Source of the DNA: Paenarthrobacter nicotinovorans
Lineage (GTDB): Bacteria > Actinomycetota > Actinomycetes > Actinomycetales > Micrococcaceae
Assembly (NCBI RefSeq): GCF_007670255.1
Contig: NZ_SZVS01000009.1
Span: 62,001 to 126,000, forward strand
Length of the DNA stretch: 64,000 nt
Direction of reading: 5' to 3'
In this document: positions 34,340 to 42,983 of the stretch, piece by piece
How positions within the stretch are numbered: the stretch's first letter is position 1
Layout of the letters: each line of letters begins with the position of its first letter
Made by a program: the position numbers and the translations under genes
The notes under the pieces: generated by a model
The model's input: the letters and a program-made list of their open reading frames with translations, nothing else
What the model was told of the DNA's origin: nothing
Databases searched by the model: none

Positions 34340-34671
34340 GGGTCTCCCTTGGGAAAGGTGTTGGGGGCTGCGATGCGTGACGTCGTCGGCTGTTCCGACG
34401 GGGACGCCGGTGCACTCGCGCTACACAGTGTGGCACGTCATATCCGCCAAGTTCCAGTCAAGTGATGGACGTGACATGCATTCACTTTCTTAACCCAACA
34501 GGCTCTGGCTATGCGCTGAACGTTCCCTGGGAGTCAAGGCCAGCCTCCTCGGCGGCACGACGCCGCTGCTTGGATCCACTTATTGAACGCAAAGCACGAC
34601 GGCGGCCCGCGAGGATGGTGACATCCCCAAGGGCCGCCGTCAGGGCGTATGTCGCATGGAACCGCGGTTAG
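34340..34671. other. intergenic region between two leftward MFS genes
   Basis: About 330 bp without a supported gene. It holds a terminator hairpin for the DHA2 gene at 34598-34641 and the promoter region of the sugar porter near 34400-34460, where I see only loose matches. The 69-codon rightward frame at 34462 has no ribosome site and runs through the terminator. Confidence 0.5.
34598..34641 (-). terminator. hairpin terminator of the DHA2 efflux gene
   Basis: GACGGCGGCCC (34598-34608) and GGGCCGCCGTC (34631-34641) pair perfectly, with an inner GGATG/CATCC extension, 30 bp beyond the DHA2 stop on the minus strand. Confidence 0.7.
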
Positions 34672-36324
34672 CTAGTGCGCCGGAACTGAATCCTTGGCAG
34701 CAGCCTTGGGATCCGTGAGCTTCTTGTTCGGCAGAGCAAAGCTGATCAGGAAGGCCACGATCATCAGGCCTGCGGCGGTCAGCATCACCACGTCGATTGC
34801 CTGTGCGAAGCCTTCTGTGATCGGCCTGGTGAGCGTGCTGTTGGCCGCGTGCAACCAGCTGGTGTCGTTCAACGAATCGTTGTTGGCACCGTTCTTAAAG
34901 AAGTCGAACAGCTTGGCGTTCGCCGGGTCGGAAGCCACAGCGGGATCCCTCATGACAGCCTGGTAGTCCGGGCTCGATACAGCGTTCTTCATGCCGTCGG
35001 CAATCTTGTCCGCAGCCGTGCTGAACAGCATGGAGATGAACACTGCGGTTCCCACAGCGCCGCCCATGGAGCGGAAGAACGCGGCGGTGGACGTGCCGAC
35101 GCCCATGTCCTTTGGAGGAACGGAAACCTGCATGGCGAGGGTCAGCGGCTGCATGCAGAAGCCGAGTCCGACGCCGAAGAACACGGCGATCAGGCCGGGA
35201 ACCCATAGCCCGGTGTCGACTCCCAGGACCAGGCCCATCACTGTGGCTGCACCCGCCAGAATGGCAGTACCCAGGATCGGGAAGATCCGGTAGACGCCGG
35301 ACGAGGAAATCGTGCGTCCAGCGGAGATGGACCCGAAGAGGATGCCCACAGTGAACGTGATCATCATCAGGCCGGCCTCGGTAGGCGTCAGGCCCTTCAC
35401 CAGCTGCAGGTACATGGGCAGCATGGCGATGGCACCGAACATGCCGATACCGATGATGAAGTTCAACAGCGAGGAGAGGCCGAACGTGGAGTTCTTGAAG
35501 AGCCGCAACGGGATCAGGGCATAGTCCCCTGCACGCCGCTCGGCCAGGAGGAACGCCACGATGCCGATGACGCCAAGGCCGTAGCAAAGCCACGATCCCG
35601 CCGAGGCCCAGCCCCACGTGCGTCCCTGTTCTGCCACCAGAAGCAGCGGAACAATGGCCAACGTGATGGCGGCGGCACCCCAGTAGTCAATCTTCTGCTT
35701 GACGTGCCTGGCCGGCAGGTGCAGGAACAGGAAGACCACCACAAGCGCAGCGAGGCCAATGGGAAGGTTGATGAAGAAGACCCAACGCCAGCCGTCGAAG
35801 CCCAGGATGTTCGAAGAACCTGCGAAGGCGCCGCCAATGACCGGTCCCAGAACAGACGAGATGCCGAATACCGACATGAAGTAGCCCTGGTACTTGGCCC
35901 GGTCCTTCAAGGCGACGATGTCACCAATGATCGTCAGGGCCAGCGCGAGGAGGCCACCGGCTCCCAGGCCCTGGATGCCGCGGGCGATGGCAAGTTCCGT
36001 CATGGAGTGCACGGATCCTGCGTACAGCGAGCCGGCCAGGAAGATCAGGATGGCGGCGAGGTACAGCGGACGCCGGCCGAAGATATCGCTGAGCTTGCCG
36101 TACAGGGGCGTGCTGACAGTAGAGGTGATGAGGTACGCCGTGGTGGCCCACGCCTGAAGGGACAGGCCGTCGAGGTCGTTGGCGATGGTGTAGATGGACG
36201 TGGACACGATGGTCTGGTCCAGCGAGGACAGGAACATGCCGAGCATGAGTCCCACCATGACGGTGAGTGTCTGACGATGGGTCAGAACTTCACCAGCGGC
36301 CCGAACGGGCGTGGAATTGGACAT
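34672..36324 (-). CDS. MFS DHA2 drug:H+ antiporter (EmrB/QacA type, 14 helices)
   Basis: A 550-residue efflux protein. LMLGMFLSSLDQTIVSTSIYTIANDL in TM1 is the DHA2 hallmark, and the loop 2-3 motif is GKLSDIFGRRPLYLAAI. RGIQGLGAGGLLALALTIIGDI (motif C region) and a long extra-helix region give about 14 helices. A hydrophilic loop near the C-terminus (FFKNGANNDSLNDTSW) is usual. GGAGAAGATATG carries the start. It has its own promoter overlapped by an exact 9-bp inverted repeat but no adjacent regulator gene. Confidence 0.92.
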   Translation of the reverse strand: MSNSTPVRAAGEVLTHRQTLTVMVGLMLGMFLSSLDQTIVSTSIYTIANDLDGLSLQAWATTAYLITSTVSTPLYGKLSDIFGRRPLYLAAILIFLAGSLYAGSVHSMTELAIARGIQGLGAGGLLALALTIIGDIVALKDRAKYQGYFMSVFGISSVLGPVIGGAFAGSSNILGFDGWRWVFFINLPIGLAALVVVFLFLHLPARHVKQKIDYWGAAAITLAIVPLLLVAEQGRTWGWASAGSWLCYGLGVIGIVAFLLAERRAGDYALIPLRLFKNSTFGLSSLLNFIIGIGMFGAIAMLPMYLQLVKGLTPTEAGLMMITFTVGILFGSISAGRTISSSGVYRIFPILGTAILAGAATVMGLVLGVDTGLWVPGLIAVFFGVGLGFCMQPLTLAMQVSVPPKDMGVGTSTAAFFRSMGGAVGTAVFISMLFSTAADKIADGMKNAVSSPDYQAVMRDPAVASDPANAKLFDFFKNGANNDSLNDTSWLHAANSTLTRPITEGFAQAIDVVMLTAAGLMIVAFLISFALPNKKLTDPKAAAKDSVPAH

Positions 36325-36360
36325 ATCTTCTCCAGAGATGGCAGAAAAGTGGGATTAAGC

Positions 36361-36389
36361 AGGATAGTTGCTTTCAGTAACTATCCTAA
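36361..36389 (-). promoter_or_regulatory. DHA2 efflux promoter with inverted-repeat operator
   Basis: AGGATAGTT (36361-36369) and AACTATCCT (36379-36387) form an exact 9-bp inverted repeat. On the minus strand the same bases supply TTAGGA and, 17 bp later, TATCCT, a plausible -35/-10 pair, so a bound repressor would block the polymerase directly. Confidence 0.6.
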
Positions 36390-36453
36390 CGCCCAGTTCA
36401 TTCCCAGCGGGAAAATATTTCTCCTCCCGGGCCCTCCAAGACGCCCGCCGGTC

Positions 36454-36936
36454 TCAGCGCTCCAGCAAGATGCCATCCGGATCGCTGTAGATCATGGCTC
36501 CCGGCCGGATGCGGACGTCATCGATCACGAGTTCCACGTCGAGCTCCCCGGCACCTGTCTTTGCGCTCTTCCGAGGGTTGCTTCCGAGGGCTTTGACCCC
36601 CAAAGGCAAGCGGGCAATTGCTTCGCGGTCCCTGATGGCCCCGTTGATGATCACACCGGCCCAGCCGTTTTCCACAGCACTGTCAGCAATCATGTCCCCC
36701 ATCAGGGCGGTCCGCAGGGAACCTTGACCGTCAATGACCAGGACCGCGCCCTCACCCGGAGTACCCAGGACGGATTTCACCAATGCATTGTCTTCGAAGC
36801 ACCGGATGGTGCGGACCGGGCCGCTGAAGTGCGTGTGTCCACCGAGGTTGTGGAACTGGATGGCAAGGGACTCCAGGTCCTCGCCGCGCTCGTCGTAGAG
36901 ATCGGCTGTATTTATCTGCTCGCTCTGCTCGCTCAT
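36454..36936 (-). CDS. rraA: RraA-like protein
   Basis: A 160-residue protein of the RraA/DlpA fold, full length. GTPGEGAVLVIDGQGSLRTALMGDMIADSAVENGWAGVIINGAIRDREAI carries the conserved G-x20-R-D motif, and LGVKALGSNPRKSAKTG follows. In proteobacteria RraA inhibits RNase E. Family members also act as 4-hydroxy-4-methyl-2-oxoglutarate/oxaloacetate aldolases with the same metal-binding RD motif, so the role here is open. GGAAGGAGC precedes the ATG. Monocistronic. Confidence 0.9.
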   Translation of the reverse strand: MSEQSEQINTADLYDERGEDLESLAIQFHNLGGHTHFSGPVRTIRCFEDNALVKSVLGTPGEGAVLVIDGQGSLRTALMGDMIADSAVENGWAGVIINGAIRDREAIARLPLGVKALGSNPRKSAKTGAGELDVELVIDDVRIRPGAMIYSDPDGILLER

Positions 36937-37092
36937 AGTGCTCCTTCCAAGTGGTTTGAGGCCACACTAACGCGTCCATGTGACCCGGACCGTGCGTATT
37001 TCGAGCTATGTGGATAAACGACGCGACCGCGGTTCAGGTGTCACTGCGCCGCGTTAGGCTGAGTCCACACACAAAATGAGGGGGAAACTGCC

Positions 37093-38394
37093 ATGAGCTT
37101 GTCCGACCTTCCGGGGCCGGTGCCGGATCCTGCTGTTGTCCGTGCCGGGGGTACAGCCCTGGCCGATCCTGTGGTCCGTGTCAGGCCTGTGTGGATCACC
37201 GGCGTGGTGCTGGTCAACCTTGGCATTAACGCCGCGTTCTTTGGTCCCCTCCAGGTCCTCCTGGGCCAGCAGGCGGCCCACTTCGACGAGGGCCAGAAGG
37301 AAGCAATCCTTGCCCTGGTCACCGGATGCGGCGCTGCTGTCTCCATGGTGGCGAACCCCTTGTTCGGAGCTTTCAGTGACCGGACCACGTCCCGTTACGG
37401 CCGCCGGGTTCCCTGGGTGCTCATGGGTGCCATCCTCGGCGCCGTGGCCCTGGTTGCCTTGGCCGGTGCGCCCAACGTGGCTGTGATGACTGTCCTGTGG
37501 TGCCTCGTGCAGGCCGGTGCCAATGCCATGTACTCGGCCGTCACTGCAGCCGTACCGGACAGGGTTCCAGTGCCGCAGCGTGGAACTGTTGGTGGCCTGG
37601 CCGCCATGGGGCAGACGGTAGGTATCCTCGTTGGCGCCGTGATCGCCGCCGTCGTGGCCGGGAACTTTGCCGCAGGGTACTGGGTGTGCGCAGCGGCGCT
37701 GCTCGCCGGCGTCGTGCTTTATCTCTTCAAGAGCGATGACCAGCCCCTCCCGCCACAGGAGCGGCCGCCGTTCAGCCTGTGGCAGTTCGTCAAGGGTTTC
37801 TGGGTTTCGCCGAAGCGCTACCCGGACTTTGCATGGGCCTGGCTTACGCGGTTGCTGGTCAGCACGGGCAACCACATGATCACCCTGTATTTGCTTTTCT
37901 TCCTCAGCGACATTGTGCGCCTCAAGGAAACGCAAGGGATCGAGCCCGAGTTCGGTGTGCTGGTTTTGACAGGGCTTTACGCCGTCATGGTCATCATCAC
38001 CAGTGTCCTGGGTGGGCGGGTCAGTGACCGGATGGGAAAGCGGAAGCCCTTGGTCATAGCGTCGTCGGTCATCATTGCCGCGGCGTCGTTGATTCTTGCC
38101 TTCGCTCCGACGTGGATCGGCGGGCTTGCCGGCGCGGCCGTACTTGGCATCGGCTTTGGGGCCTACCTGGCGGTGGACTTCGCGCTGATCACCCAGGTCC
38201 TGCCCACGGCTTTGGACCGCGGCCGGGATCTGGGTGTCATCAACATCGCGAACTCGTTGCCCCAGGTGATCGCCCCGGCGATCGCCTTTGTGTTCGTCCA
38301 GTACTGGGGCGGCTACGTCTCGCTGTACGTAGCCGCCGCAGTCATCGGGCTCCTGGGCGCCGTGTTCGTGGTGAAGATCAAGAGCGTCGAGTAG
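37093..38394 (+). CDS. MFS transporter, GPH/sugar-like
   Basis: A 433-residue, 12-helix protein. LVNLGINAAFFGPLQVLLGQQAAHF opens TM1, and FGAFSDRTTSRYGRRVPWVLMGA is a loop 2-3 motif resembling the glycoside/melibiose symporter and plant sucrose carrier groups. A second such motif, GGRVSDRMGKRKPLVIAS, follows in the C-terminal half. Substrate unknown, possibly a sugar. GAGGGGGAA precedes the ATG. It ends two bases from the stop of the convergent VCBS gene. Confidence 0.85.
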   Translation: MSLSDLPGPVPDPAVVRAGGTALADPVVRVRPVWITGVVLVNLGINAAFFGPLQVLLGQQAAHFDEGQKEAILALVTGCGAAVSMVANPLFGAFSDRTTSRYGRRVPWVLMGAILGAVALVALAGAPNVAVMTVLWCLVQAGANAMYSAVTAAVPDRVPVPQRGTVGGLAAMGQTVGILVGAVIAAVVAGNFAAGYWVCAAALLAGVVLYLFKSDDQPLPPQERPPFSLWQFVKGFWVSPKRYPDFAWAWLTRLLVSTGNHMITLYLLFFLSDIVRLKETQGIEPEFGVLVLTGLYAVMVIITSVLGGRVSDRMGKRKPLVIASSVIIAAASLILAFAPTWIGGLAGAAVLGIGFGAYLAVDFALITQVLPTALDRGRDLGVINIANSLPQVIAPAIAFVFVQYWGGYVSLYVAAAVIGLLGAVFVVKIKSVE

Positions 38395-38396
38395 GC

Positions 38397-39413
38397 CTAG
38401 AAGACGTAGTTCATGACGTTCCAGCCGCTGCCCACTACCGGCTGCCCTTTCCATTTGAAGCCAGCGATTGGGCCAAGGGCGTTCACGAGAGAGGTATCGC
38501 CTAAGTACATGGTCAGCGAGCCGTCGGCACGGATTCCGTAAACGTCGGTATATCCGTCTCCATTAAAGTCTCCGGCGATCCCAAAGCGGGAAAGGGTTTC
38601 CCAGCCTCTGCCGATGGTCCCCGCATAGCCTCCGGGAATCCCGCCGTCCATGAAGCTTCCTGTGCGGGTACCCACACGGACCTGAAGATCGCCCCACCAG
38701 GCGCGGCTGAGAACTACGGGGTAGGCGTCGCCGAAGAAGTGTCCGGCCCCCGCAGCATCAAGTCCCTGCCACGCCGAGGAGACCTTACTTGGTGCGAGCC
38801 AACCGCCCCGCCCGTTTCCAGGGTAGAGGAACACGTTTCCTGCGCCGTCCTGCGCAAGGATGTCATTGGTGCCGTCGCCGTTGAAGTCACCGGGGGCGAT
38901 GAGGTTGACGAAACCCTGCCAGCCCTGGCCGATCTGGAAGGCCTGCTTCCAGGCTCCGGCACCATTGCCCTGGTAAAGGAAAAGCCGTCCGTAACCATCG
39001 CGGCCCATGACGTCGACTGTGCCGTCGCCGTCGAAATCGCCGGGCGAAACCAGAAGATTGTAGATGTGCCATCCATTGCCGATTACCCGCGGCGCCTGCC
39101 AGTTGCCTCGTCCATCCGTGGGGTAGAGCAGTAGGCGGCCGGCGTTGTCGCGGGCGAACAGATCGAACGTGCCGTCGCCGTCGAAGCCCTTTGACCGGGG
39201 TGTTGCTTCGATAGGCATGGCATTAATCGTTTCCAGGCCGGCCTTCGCTGCGACGGTGGAGCTGACTCCGGAATTCACCGGTGCTTCAGTAGCCGCGGTA
39301 GCCGGCAACGCCGAGGCCAACAAGCCTGCGGCAACCAATGGAGCGGTGAGAAGTGCGAGCAGTCGTCGAGGACTGCGGCGCGCGGGCACGCGCAGGACAG
39401 GGTTGAGACCCAA
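38397..39413 (-). CDS. secreted VCBS-repeat protein (paralogue 1)
   Basis: About 338 residues from TTG 39413, which has GGGGGAA five bases upstream; TTG 39425 and GTG 39389 are alternatives. Twin-Arg-like basic N-terminus (RVPARRSPRRLLALL) and a signal peptide to about ATAATEA. Then five or six VCBS/FG-GAP units of about 48 residues, with DFDGDGTVDVMGRDGYG and LFLYQGNGAGAW as the clearest; a central one is degenerate. DxDGDG loops suggest calcium binding. It ends in an aromatic-terminal strand (GSGWNVMNYVF) like its neighbours. Role unknown. Confidence 0.78.
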   Translation of the reverse strand: MGLNPVLRVPARRSPRRLLALLTAPLVAAGLLASALPATAATEAPVNSGVSSTVAAKAGLETINAMPIEATPRSKGFDGDGTFDLFARDNAGRLLLYPTDGRGNWQAPRVIGNGWHIYNLLVSPGDFDGDGTVDVMGRDGYGRLFLYQGNGAGAWKQAFQIGQGWQGFVNLIAPGDFNGDGTNDILAQDGAGNVFLYPGNGRGGWLAPSKVSSAWQGLDAAGAGHFFGDAYPVVLSRAWWGDLQVRVGTRTGSFMDGGIPGGYAGTIGRGWETLSRFGIAGDFNGDGYTDVYGIRADGSLTMYLGDTSLVNALGPIAGFKWKGQPVVGSGWNVMNYVF

Positions 39414-39564
39414 GGATTCCCCCAAGAAATAAGGCGGCGCTGAGATGGCCGAAAGAGATCAATTGGGATGACACTACCGCCTGCAGGAGCGTTGGCATAG
39501 AGGGTGCCCATTTATGGCGAAGGCCCCATGCGGATGTCTCCGTACGGGCCCTCAAAACCGAAAG

Positions 39565-40710
39565 TTAGAACAGGTCCGTGAACCCGCCCCAGCCCCAGCC
39601 GACCACGGCACTTCCCGCCCATCCGGCGGAACCGCTGCCGTAGTAAGCCCGCAGTTGTCCGGAGCTGTCCACGGCAAAGACGTCCAGCTTTCCGTCACCG
39701 TTGATGTCGCCTGCGCTGCCGATCTTGCTCATGCTGCCCCAGCCCTGGCCGACCACGGCCATGCCATTCCAGCCCCCCGCGCCGTTGCCGCTATAAAGCC
39801 TCAGGTTGCCGGCAGAGTCGCGGCCCATGATGTCCACGTTGGTGTCGCCGTCGAAGTCGCCCGGGGTGATGATCGCATCCAGTGCGTTCCAGCCTTGGCC
39901 AATCACGGTCCGCGGCAGCCAGCCGCCGTGTCCGTCGCCGGGGTAGAGGTAGAGGACTCCGTTGGCGTCGCGGGCCATGATGTCGTTGGTGCCGTCGCTG
40001 TTGAAGTCGCCAGGGGCCAGCAGCGAGGTGAAGATGCTCCATCCCGTCCCGACCTTACGGGGACCGTTCCAACCGCCGGCACCGTTGCCGCTGTAGAGGT
40101 AGAGGCCGCCTGCCGAATCCCGGCCCAGGACGTCATTGTTGCCGTCGCCGTCGAAATCGCCGGGTGCCAGGACGGTGGGGAAGATGTTCCATCCAACGCC
40201 GACGGTTCGCGCGGGTTCCCAGCTGTTGTTTAGCCGCGGGTACATGAGTAGGGCGCCGTCGGATCGGCGTGCGAGCAGTTCGAAGGCTCCCCGGCTTGTA
40301 AAGCCGTTGGGCCGGTTGGAGTCGGAGATCGGCGCGGTCTCCAGGCTGGCTACTTCCATGTCTTCACACGGGTAGGCGGCCACGAGGTGCGCTGCGATGG
40401 TCTTTCCGCGGTCTTCCTCGCCCAGGACGTAGTTGGGCCACGTGGGGTGGTCAGTAGCTACTTCGCCGTCCCTGGTCCAGTAGATCCGGGTGTCGGGGCC
40501 AGCTCCGGCGCCGCACCCTTTGTAGGCGTAGGGATCCCATGTAACGGTGAGGGTGGATCCTACAAACGGAGCACCGGTGATGACTGGCGGTTCCGGATCC
40601 ATGGTGGCCATGGCGGGCGCGGGCCCCGCAAGTACGGCTGCGACCATCGCAGCCACTGTTGCGGCAACCGCTCGACGCACGCCAGACCCCAGGCGTGATG
40701 GAGCGTACAT
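39565..40710 (-). CDS. secreted Ig-like plus VCBS-repeat protein (paralogue 2)
   Basis: A 381-residue exported protein. Signal peptide (about 1-36), then an Ig-like segment (about 40-125: VITGAPFVGSTLTVTWDPYA, GCGAGAG, YWTRDGEV) with a Cys pair. About five VCBS units follow (for example DFDGDGNNDVLGRDSAGG and LYLYSGNGAGGW). It is clearly homologous to the next gene over the whole length, indicating tandem duplication. GGGGAGGACACA supports the ATG. Extracellular; binding partner unknown. Confidence 0.82.
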   Translation of the reverse strand: MYAPSRLGSGVRRAVAATVAAMVAAVLAGPAPAMATMDPEPPVITGAPFVGSTLTVTWDPYAYKGCGAGAGPDTRIYWTRDGEVATDHPTWPNYVLGEEDRGKTIAAHLVAAYPCEDMEVASLETAPISDSNRPNGFTSRGAFELLARRSDGALLMYPRLNNSWEPARTVGVGWNIFPTVLAPGDFDGDGNNDVLGRDSAGGLYLYSGNGAGGWNGPRKVGTGWSIFTSLLAPGDFNSDGTNDIMARDANGVLYLYPGDGHGGWLPRTVIGQGWNALDAIITPGDFDGDTNVDIMGRDSAGNLRLYSGNGAGGWNGMAVVGQGWGSMSKIGSAGDINGDGKLDVFAVDSSGQLRAYYGSGSAGWAGSAVVGWGWGGFTDLF

Positions 40711-40761
40711 TGTGTCCTCCCCAGACTTTTATGGGGTTAATGGTACAACGTTCGGAGTTTT

Positions 40762-41889
40762 CTAGAAGATTGCTGTGAACCAGCCGAAGCCTGCGCCTAC
40801 GGCCTCGGAGCCCTTCCAGCCGGCCCGCCCGTCGCTGTAATACGCCAGCAGGCGGCCCTGCTGGTCAACTCCGTAGACATCGGGGAAACCATCGCCGTTG
40901 AAGTCGCCGGCAGCCCCCACGTATTTGAGCGCGTTCCAGCCGACTCCGATCATCCAGGATCGCGACCAGCCGCCGGCGCCGTTGCCCGTGTAAACGAACA
41001 GGTACCCGTTGCTGTCGCGCGCCAGCAGGTCCACATTGCCGTCGCCGTTGAAATCGCCGGGCGTCACCAAGGCGTTCATCACGTTCCAACCGGTTCCGAC
41101 GGCGGTTCTCACCAACCAGCCTCCGGCGCCGTTGCCGGGATACAGATACAGGGTGCCGCCTGGTTCCCTTGCGAGGATGTCGTTGTTGCCGTCGCCGTTG
41201 AAGTCGCCGGGGCTGATGATGGCATCAAAAATGTTCCAGCCGTTGCCGATGGCCCGCGCGGGCTTCCATCCGCCGGCGCCGTCCCCGCTGAAGAGGTAGA
41301 GGCCCCCCGCGGAATCACGGACCATCATGTCGCTTTTACCGTCTCCGTCGAAGTCGCCGGGGGAGAAGACGGTATTGAAGATGTTGAAGCCGTAGCCCAC
41401 AGTGCTAGGCGCGTCCCACGCAGCGCCGGTGCGGCCATACAGGAGCAGCGAACCGTCGTTTGCCCGGGTCAGCAGTTCGAAGCTGCGGCCGGTGAATCCT
41501 GCCGCGCGGTTCACGGCCCCGACCGGCCTGGTCTCGGCGCTGTGCAGGGATTCACCGCCGCACGCGGTCTTGCTTGCCGTGACGTGTACTGCCATCCGCG
41601 AACCGGTGTCGTCGCCTTCGAGCTTGTAGCTGGGCGCCGTTTCGCCGGCTACGAGGAAGCCGTCCCTGGTCCAATACATTGAGTAGTCGGGTCCTTTGCC
41701 GCCTCCGCAACCGTAGTAGGTGTACGGGCCGATGTCCGCGGTCAGCTGCTTGCCCACGAACGCTTGACCGTTGACTACGGGGTCGGGTCCATTGCTGGGA
41801 GCCGCCGACGCCGGCAACGGGCTGAGTGCCATGGCCGCCACTGTGGCGGTCAGCAGCGCTGCTGCCATCCGGCGTCGTAATGTCCCCAT
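40762..41889 (-). CDS. secreted Ig-like plus VCBS-repeat protein (paralogue 3)
   Basis: A 375-residue paralogue of the 39565-40710 protein: signal peptide (about 1-30), Ig-like segment (VVNGQAFVGKQLTADIGPYT, GCGGGKG, MYWTRDGFL), then five VCBS units (DFDGDGKSDMMVRDSAGG; DFNGDGNNDILAREPGG; DFNGDGNVDLLARDSNG) and an aromatic end GFGWFTAIF. AGGAGGAACGT precedes the ATG. It probably starts the leftward unit containing paralogue 2 and perhaps paralogue 1. Confidence 0.83.
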   Translation of the reverse strand: MGTLRRRMAAALLTATVAAMALSPLPASAAPSNGPDPVVNGQAFVGKQLTADIGPYTYYGCGGGKGPDYSMYWTRDGFLVAGETAPSYKLEGDDTGSRMAVHVTASKTACGGESLHSAETRPVGAVNRAAGFTGRSFELLTRANDGSLLLYGRTGAAWDAPSTVGYGFNIFNTVFSPGDFDGDGKSDMMVRDSAGGLYLFSGDGAGGWKPARAIGNGWNIFDAIISPGDFNGDGNNDILAREPGGTLYLYPGNGAGGWLVRTAVGTGWNVMNALVTPGDFNGDGNVDLLARDSNGYLFVYTGNGAGGWSRSWMIGVGWNALKYVGAAGDFNGDGFPDVYGVDQQGRLLAYYSDGRAGWKGSEAVGAGFGWFTAIF

Positions 41890-42088
41890 ACGTTCCTCCT
41901 GTGGGTCTGAACCTGCATGAAAGTGTATGCGGGCGGGGCGCGATTTCCGGGATGGGCCGCTGCCTGGCCTCCTCGGCGACTCTCAGGGAACGGTCATGTT
42001 GCTCCCGTATCATTGATGCGATCGGCCAGCCGCGGGTCTTTCACGCCGCCGGCCGCTTCCTTGTCAGCCTGCCAAGAGATCGCCGGAA

Positions 42089-42697
42089 ATGCCCGTAACC
42101 AACTCACTGGAACCGTACTCCCTTGACCTGACCACGGGGCTCCCCCGTATGGCTGCCGCGCCCACCACCCCGCGGCAGCAGCTCCGCTATGCCCGCATCC
42201 TGAAAACGGCGGAGGGCTTCGCCCAGCGGCAGTTCGATACGTTGAGCCTTTCCGATGTTGCTGCCCGCGCCGACGTCCCGCTGGGAACCTTGTACCGCTA
42301 CTTCCCTTCCACGGCGCATCTGATGCTTGCGGTCTACAGGCAGCAGCTCCGTGAGTTGCGGGACGGCGTCCATCAGCGCGGGGGCAAAGGCCACGCGCTG
42401 GCAGGTTTGATGATGGAGATCTTCCACCTGCGGGTGATGCAGCCGGGTGTGGAGCACTGCCTGATCCGCCCGGCCGGAAAGGACGACGATACGGCCCAGC
42501 TCCTGCGTGAGGTCGATGCCCTGTCGCAGGAAGTCGTGGGCTCCCTGAGCAATGACACCGGCAAGGACACCGTGAAGGCCAGGATCCTGCTGCACCTGGT
42601 CAGTGGATTGGTACAGGCAGTCCGTTGCCGCAGGTTGTCGTTGTTTGAAGCCGAGAAGGACTTGAAGAGGGCCTGCTCCCTCATGACCGGCGAATAA
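42089..42697 (+). CDS. TetR-family regulator
   Basis: A 202-residue protein. The HTH (about 30-75) is ARILKTAEGFAQRQFDTLSL, then SDVAARADVPLGTLYRYFPSTAHLMLAVY; the rest is helical ligand domain. It has a long N-terminal extension (about 25 residues, Pro-rich) before the HTH, so a later start is possible. Neighbours (VCBS proteins divergent, malic enzyme downstream) do not reveal a target. Confidence 0.82.
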   Translation: MPVTNSLEPYSLDLTTGLPRMAAAPTTPRQQLRYARILKTAEGFAQRQFDTLSLSDVAARADVPLGTLYRYFPSTAHLMLAVYRQQLRELRDGVHQRGGKGHALAGLMMEIFHLRVMQPGVEHCLIRPAGKDDDTAQLLREVDALSQEVVGSLSNDTGKDTVKARILLHLVSGLVQAVRCRRLSLFEAEKDLKRACSLMTGE

Positions 42698-42983
42698 CCG
42701 CGCGGAGAATGCCGCAGTGGTCTAGACCGCAGGCGACCGAAAACACGGTTTCTGGTATGACGTAGCTCACAATTAGGCGTGGTTGAACGTTTTACTCTCG
42801 AATCGTCTCTCTTGGTATTGAATCTTGTACCCATTTGCGCTCCCTAGGCTGGAACTACCGAAGCGGCTAGCAGCCCCCTACCTGCAGAAGCAACGCCGGA
42901 CCAGCCACCCTTGGTCCGCACAGCAGTTCTGTTCCTGCCCGAACCATGCCGTGGGTCCACGGCTAGCCTGAGGAGACAAAGAC
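42698..42983. other. 5' region of the malic enzyme gene
   Basis: About 285 bp without a gene. TAGGCT at 42845-42850 could be a -10, with TTGTAC (14 bp away) or TTGAAT (21 bp away) as imperfect -35 boxes, implying a 5' leader of about 130 nt. I see no riboswitch motif I can name. Confidence 0.4.

Noticed and set aside
34462-34671. 69-codon rightward frame between MFS genes
   Set aside because: No ribosome site, runs through a terminator hairpin, composition unlike a gene.
39513-39560. Third copy of the AAGCTCCCTT hairpin
   Set aside because: It begins with the same ATGGCGAA lead but the stem sequence (GGCCCCATGCGGA ... TCCGTACGGGCC) differs; more likely an ordinary terminator for the 39565 gene.
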